From positions 11,867 through 19,740 of the forward strand of contig NZ_MOMC01000004.1 in NCBI RefSeq assembly GCF_001983105.1: a stretch of DNA of 7,874 bases, given 5' to 3'. Below, piece after piece: positions 4,847-7,874 of this stretch. Under the pieces are notes generated by a model. It saw nothing but the letters and a program-made list of their open reading frames with translations, made no database searches and was not told the DNA's origin. Positions within the stretch are counted from its first letter, which is position 1, and every line of letters begins with the position of its first letter. This DNA comes from Pseudofrankia asymbiotica (GTDB taxonomy: Bacteria > Actinomycetota > Actinomycetes > Frankiales > Frankiaceae). A program made the position numbers and the translations under genes.

Positions 4847-6409
4847 ATGTCCGCACTGCCCGGCCCTGTCCCAGTGCCGTCCCCTCGGACGCGCGGCGGC
4901 GCCACCCGTCTGGCAATCACGGTGCCAGGGCTACGCCGCGCCCTGCCAGGGCTACGCGGAGTCCTGCCGGGGCCACGGCAGGCAAGCATCGAGCTGGTCG
5001 CCGGGCTGGTCACGGCGCTGGCCCTGATCCCGGAGACCATCTCGTTCTCCGTCGTCGCCGGTGTGGATCCGGCCGTCGGGCTGTCCACCTCGTTCGTCAT
5101 CTCCGCGGTGATCGCCTTCACCGGCGGCCGGCCGGCGATGGTCTCCGCGGCGGCCGGCTCGATGGCTCTCGTCGCCGCTCCGCTGGTACGCGCGCATGGC
5201 TTCCAGTACCTGATGGCCGCGACGATCGCCGTCGGCATCCTGATGTTCCTGCTCGGTCTCGCCGGCGTCGCCCGCCTGATCCGTTTCGTGCCGCGGACCG
5301 TCATGATCGGTTTCGTCAACGCGCTCGCGATCCTGATCTTCCTGGCTCAGATGCCACACGTCTTCGGCAACGGCTGGCGGGTGTACCCGCTGGTAGCGGC
5401 GGGACTGGCGATCCTGCTGATCCTTCCCCGGGTGACGAAGGCCGTGCCCGCGCCGCTCGCGGCCATCGCCCTGCTGACCCTCGTGACGACGACGTTCGAC
5501 CTGGACGCGCCGACGGTCGGCGACGAGGGCGCGCTGCTCACCGGCCTGCCCCTGCCCGGCCTGCCGGACGTCCCGATGACCTGGGAGACCGTCCGGATCC
5601 TGCTGCCGTACGTGCTGGCGCTGACCGCGGTCGGCCTGCTGGAGACCCTGCTCACCGCGCAGATCGTCGACCGGATGACCGACACCCGCCATGACCCGAA
5701 CCGGGAGGCATGGGGGCTGGGCATCGCCAACTTCGTCGCCGGGGTGTTCGGCGGGATGGGTGGCTGCGCGATGATCGGCCAGACGATCCTCAACGTGTCG
5801 TCCGGCGGGCGCGGCCGGCTGTCCACCTTCGCCGCGGGCGGCTTCCTCCTGCTGCTGGTGCTGCCGCTGCACGCGATCGTCGGGGTGATCCCGATGGCCG
5901 CGCTGGCGGCCGTGATGGTCGTCGTGGCGGCGATGACGTTCGACTGGAACAGCGTGCGCCCGAAGACGCTGCGCCGGATGCCGGTCGGCGAGACGCTCGT
6001 GATGATCGCGACGGTCGCCGTCGTCGTGCCGACCCACAACCTCGCGTACGGCGTGGTCGTCGGCGTGATCCTCGCCGCGCTGATGTTCACCCGCAAGGCC
6101 GCGCACCTGGCGAACGTGACCAGCGTGCTCGACCCGGAGGGTGGCGTGCGGATCTACGCGGTACAGGGGCCGTTGTTCTTCGCGTCGACGGGCGAACTGG
6201 TGACGGCGTTCGACTACGCCCACGACCCGCAGCGGGTCGTGATCGACCTTTCCGATGCCGACGTGCTGGACTCCGCGGCGGCCGCGGCGATCGACGACAT
6301 CCTGCACCGCTACGCGGCCCGGGGCCAGACAGCCGAGATCACCGGCGTCAGCCACACCAGCGCGGTCCTCCTGCGCGGCCTGAAGAACGAGAAGGCCGCC
6401 AACTCCTAG
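4847..6409 (+). CDS. SulP family inorganic anion transporter with STAS domain
   Basis: A 520-residue integral membrane protein that should move an inorganic anion such as sulfate or bicarbonate; the sequence does not decide which. I chose ATG 4847 because GAGG lies 6 bases upstream (4837-4840); an in-frame GTG at 4835 would overlap that site. Residues 1-46 are a cytoplasmic tail containing three 7-residue repeats. From about 48 to 415 there are many hydrophobic helices, beginning with the SulP entry motif VAGLVTALALIPETISFSVV. The family signature runs from LETLLTAQIVDRMTD (265-279) through NREAWGLGIANF (285-296) to FGGMGGCAMIGQT (301-313) and SGGRGRLST (319-327). The C-terminal STAS domain covers about 433-515 with VVIDLSDADVLDSAAAAAID (464-483). 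Length is near the family norm. No carbonic anhydrase is fused. It is 277 bases from the DUF305 gene and probably transcribed alone. Confidence 0.95.
   Translation: MSALPGPVPVPSPRTRGGATRLAITVPGLRRALPGLRGVLPGPRQASIELVAGLVTALALIPETISFSVVAGVDPAVGLSTSFVISAVIAFTGGRPAMVSAAAGSMALVAAPLVRAHGFQYLMAATIAVGILMFLLGLAGVARLIRFVPRTVMIGFVNALAILIFLAQMPHVFGNGWRVYPLVAAGLAILLILPRVTKAVPAPLAAIALLTLVTTTFDLDAPTVGDEGALLTGLPLPGLPDVPMTWETVRILLPYVLALTAVGLLETLLTAQIVDRMTDTRHDPNREAWGLGIANFVAGVFGGMGGCAMIGQTILNVSSGGRGRLSTFAAGGFLLLLVLPLHAIVGVIPMAALAAVMVVVAAMTFDWNSVRPKTLRRMPVGETLVMIATVAVVVPTHNLAYGVVVGVILAALMFTRKAAHLANVTSVLDPEGGVRIYAVQGPLFFASTGELVTAFDYAHDPQRVVIDLSDADVLDSAAAAAIDDILHRYAARGQTAEITGVSHTSAVLLRGLKNEKAANS
4925..4987 (+). 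repeat. Three 21-bp tandem repeats inside the SulP gene
   Basis: Units start at 4925, 4946 and 4967. The first two match at 18 of 21 positions and share CCAGGGCTACGC; the third keeps only the first part (CCGGGGCCACGG). They encode PGLRRAL, PGLRGVL and PGPRQAS at residues 27-47, just before the first membrane helix. The period is a multiple of three, so copy-number change would keep the frame. Confidence 0.7.
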
Positions 6410-6414
6410 CCCGA

Positions 6415-6427
6415 ACGACCCGGTCGT
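6415..6427 (+). terminator. Small hairpin just after the SulP stop codon
   Basis: ACGAC (6415-6419) pairs with GTCGT (6423-6427) around CCG, beginning 5 bases after the TAG stop. The stem is short and has no T-run, so it is only a possible terminator. The rest of 6410-6659 contains a 14-bp tandem duplication and no well-supported gene apart from a possible upstream start for the next one. Confidence 0.3.
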
Positions 6428-6515
6428 GGTTCCCCGCCGGTACCGCCGCGAGCCGAGCCGACCCGTGGGGTGGGTCACTGGACGCGTCTCACGCGGCCTC
6501 CGGCACCGATAGTGG

Positions 6516-6543
6516 AAGCGGTCTCGGCAAAGCGGTCTCGGCA
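6516..6543 (+). repeat. Perfect 14-bp tandem duplication upstream of the thioesterase gene
   Basis: AAGCGGTCTCGGCA occurs at 6516-6529 and again at 6530-6543 with no mismatch or gap, followed by TCGGTCGGCA, which echoes its end. It lies between the SulP and thioesterase genes, 11 bases before the alternative ATG start at 6555. It may be a double binding site or a recent duplication. Confidence 0.6.
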
Positions 6544-6659
6544 TCGGTCGGCACATGAAAGATCCGCTGGTCGCGCCCGAGACCAGGCATGGCCTCCCCG
6601 GCCACGCGGCACGCCGCGGGCCAGGGCATCCAGAGCAGCGAGCACGCCTTGGGGGTGCG

Positions 6660-7583
6660 GTGGGCGCGAGCACGGCCGGCGCGCGGGACACGGCGATCGC
6701 CGGACCGGACGGCGGCCTCGCGGGCCCGCCCGCTCAGACAGGACTCCCGCCCGACGCCTTCCCCGGAGCCGAGTTCGAGCCGTTCGGCCTCGACGACGTG
6801 CTGGCGGTGCTCGACCTCGCGGGCGACGCGACGCCACCGCTTCCGGTGCGCACCCTGCGCAGTCTCCATGGCGGAGTCCTCGCCGCCCAGCAGCTCGCCC
6901 AGCAGATCGTGCTCGCCGAGCGGCTCGCGCCGAGCAAGTCGACCCAGACGCTGCACACCGTTTTTCCCAACCCCAGCCGCTGGGACGCGCCGCTCGACGT
7001 CGATGTCGAGTGGCTCCAGTCGGGCCGCACGTTCGCGAACCTGGCATTGACGTTCCGCCAGGCCGGCCGGGCGATCAGCCGTGGCGACGTACTACTCGGA
7101 GCCGACGAGCCCGACTTCGTGCGGCACGAGGCAACGCCGCCCGCGCCCATCGACGGCCCGGCCGCCGCCCGACCGGTCGACTACCCGCTGCTCCCGTGGG
7201 AGGTGCGGCTCGCGCCCGGCCCTCGGCCCTACAGCCTGGATGTGTGGCAACGGATTCCCGGCGTCTCGGCGGACCCTGCCCTGGCCCGTGGGCTGCTCGC
7301 CTTCGCGAGCGAGCCGTGGACCGGACACCACGTGGCGAACAGCCACGTCCAGCGGGGTACGGCCACCCTGGCGCCAGGTGAGCGGCTGGCCGCCGCCGTG
7401 CTCGCCGAGACGGTGACCTTCGTCGAGGACCTGGACGTCCGGGAGTGGCACCTGCTGCGCGTGGAGTCCCCGCACGCGGGCCGCGGGCGGTATCTCGGCC
7501 ACGGTCGGGTCCACACCGCGGACGGTCGGCTCTGCGCCGTCTTCGAATGCCTGGGCATGCTGCGCGCGACGGCGATCACGTAG
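6660..7583 (+). CDS. Divergent acyl-CoA thioesterase II-like double-hotdog protein
   Basis: From GTG 6660 the protein has 307 residues; an in-frame ATG at 6555 would add 35. I prefer GTG because the added codons have about 69% G/C at third positions against about 89% just after it, and GGGGG lies 4 bases upstream; the ATG has no ribosome binding site. Numbering from the ATG, the first hotdog (about 72-192) shows LHGGVLAAQQLAQQ (104-117), QTLHTVFPNPSRWDAPLDVDVEWLQSGRTF and GDVLLGADEPDF. The second (about 205-340) ends in REWHLLRVESPHAGRGRYLGHG and GRLCAVFECLGMLR, the TesB pattern. TesB enzymes hydrolyse acyl-CoA in the cytoplasm. By eye against E. coli TesB, the catalytic Asp, Thr and Gln appear replaced by E253, V and C, so activity is doubtful. 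The length suits the actinobacterial thioesterase-like family. No neighbour suggests a substrate. Confidence 0.85.
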   Translation: MGASTAGARDTAIAGPDGGLAGPPAQTGLPPDAFPGAEFEPFGLDDVLAVLDLAGDATPPLPVRTLRSLHGGVLAAQQLAQQIVLAERLAPSKSTQTLHTVFPNPSRWDAPLDVDVEWLQSGRTFANLALTFRQAGRAISRGDVLLGADEPDFVRHEATPPAPIDGPAAARPVDYPLLPWEVRLAPGPRPYSLDVWQRIPGVSADPALARGLLAFASEPWTGHHVANSHVQRGTATLAPGERLAAAVLAETVTFVEDLDVREWHLLRVESPHAGRGRYLGHGRVHTADGRLCAVFECLGMLRATAIT

Positions 7584-7630
7584 AACGGGTCACTTCCGGC
7601 CCGCCGCTGGTGCTTTCCGTCATCACATGG

Positions 7631-7660
7631 TTGCGCCAACGGACGCCGGGAACCTATTAT
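7631..7660 (+). promoter_or_regulatory. Candidate promoter for the last gene
   Basis: TATTAT (7655-7660) matches the -10 consensus at 5 of 6 positions and sits in an AT-rich island. TTGCGC (7631-7636), 18 bases upstream, shares the TTG of a -35 box. A start here would give a leader of roughly 105 bases carrying the tandem repeats. The -35 is weak. Confidence 0.35.
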
Positions 7661-7689
7661 TTTCCAGCCAGGCGCCGAGCCACCTTCGT

Positions 7690-7756
7690 GGCGGAACTGA
7701 GCGACGGAACTGAGTGACGGAACTGCTTGACAGGAACGTCGCGACAGGAACGTCGC
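7690..7756 (+). repeat. Five tandem 13-14-bp repeats in the leader of the last gene
   Basis: Units are GGCGGAACTGAGC (7690-7702), GACGGAACTGAGT (7703-7715), GACGGAACTGCTT (7716-7728) and two identical copies of GACAGGAACGTCGC (7729-7742, 7743-7756). All share a GGAAC core. The next bases, CACAGGGAGG, look like a decayed sixth unit that has become the ribosome binding site. The array ends 17 bases before the start codon. TTGACA also occurs at 7727-7732 across a unit junction but has no matching -10. Confidence 0.75.
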
Positions 7757-7773
7757 CACAGGGAGGATCCGAC

Positions 7774-7874
7774 ATGCCCCCGCTCGACATGCACACTGAC
7801 GATGACGATCTCGTGGTAGCCGTCGAAAGGCTCTCCGAGGTCCAGGACCGCCACGACGCCGAGCACTCCGACAG
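7774..7874 (+). CDS. Start of an unrecognised acidic protein, truncated by the window edge
   Basis: Thirty-three codons are visible before the right edge. ATG 7774 has an excellent ribosome binding site, GGGAGGA (7761-7767), 6 bases upstream, the strongest in the window. The protein begins MPPLDMHTDDDDLVVAVERL and continues into a highly charged, probably helical stretch (SEVQDRHDAEHSD). There is no signal peptide. A second in-frame ATG at residue 6 is possible but lacks spacing support. The fragment is too short to assign a family. The long repeat-bearing leader upstream is the notable part of its context. Confidence 0.65.
   Translation, partial: MPPLDMHTDDDDLVVAVERLSEVQDRHDAEHSD

Noticed and set aside
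4952..6691. 579-codon open frame on the minus strand opposite the SulP gene
   Set aside because: Its translation is Arg/His/Gln/Asp-rich without hydrophobic cores, as expected for the antisense of a GC-rich membrane protein gene.
6489..6956. Minus-strand open frame across the start of the thioesterase gene
   Set aside because: No domain or ribosome binding site, and it overlaps the conserved first hotdog domain on the plus strand.
7727..7755. TTGACA at 7727-7732 as the -35 box of a promoter
   Set aside because: There is no -10-like sequence 16-19 bases downstream; the match arises at a junction of two repeat units.

Overview
The window is very GC-rich, with strong G/C preference at third codon positions, GTG and TTG starts, and purine-rich ribosome binding sites. 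This points to a high-GC actinomycete. The mix of a zinc-ribbon FHA protein, a DUF305 protein, a SulP carrier and a hotdog thioesterase would fit a Frankia-like genome, but I infer this from style and cannot prove the genus.

Layout. Positions 1-845 (minus strand) hold the N-terminal part of a family 2 glycosyltransferase that runs off the left edge. A divergent intergenic region (846-1229) carries several small palindromes. It is followed by a small unrecognised gene (1230-1487, plus). About 580 bases without a gene follow. Their first half is packed with short hairpins, three of which share a CTTCGCTC loop, and their second half carries a 15-bp tandem duplication and a 12-bp palindrome upstream of an FHA/zinc-ribbon signalling protein (2071-3537). 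A 115-bp MITE-like element with perfect 13-bp terminal inverted repeats and flanking TA dinucleotides sits exactly on the FHA stop codon. Next come a membrane-anchored DUF305 protein (3724-4569), a two-hairpin terminator (4581-4610), a SulP anion transporter with a STAS domain (4847-6409), a divergent TesB-like double-hotdog protein (about 6660-7583), and the first 33 codons of an unrecognised acidic protein (7774 onward). The leader of this last gene contains five tandem 13-14-bp repeats.

The genes do not form an obvious operon. Most plus-strand genes are separated by 140-580 bases and have their own ribosome binding sites, so each is probably transcribed separately. No pathway clearly links them: cell-envelope or lipid-linked sugar transfer, phospho-dependent signalling, a possible extracytoplasmic metal-binding protein, anion uptake and acyl-thioester chemistry are simply neighbours. 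I saw no tRNA, rRNA, CRISPR array or intact transposase gene. The more unusual material is in the non-coding DNA.
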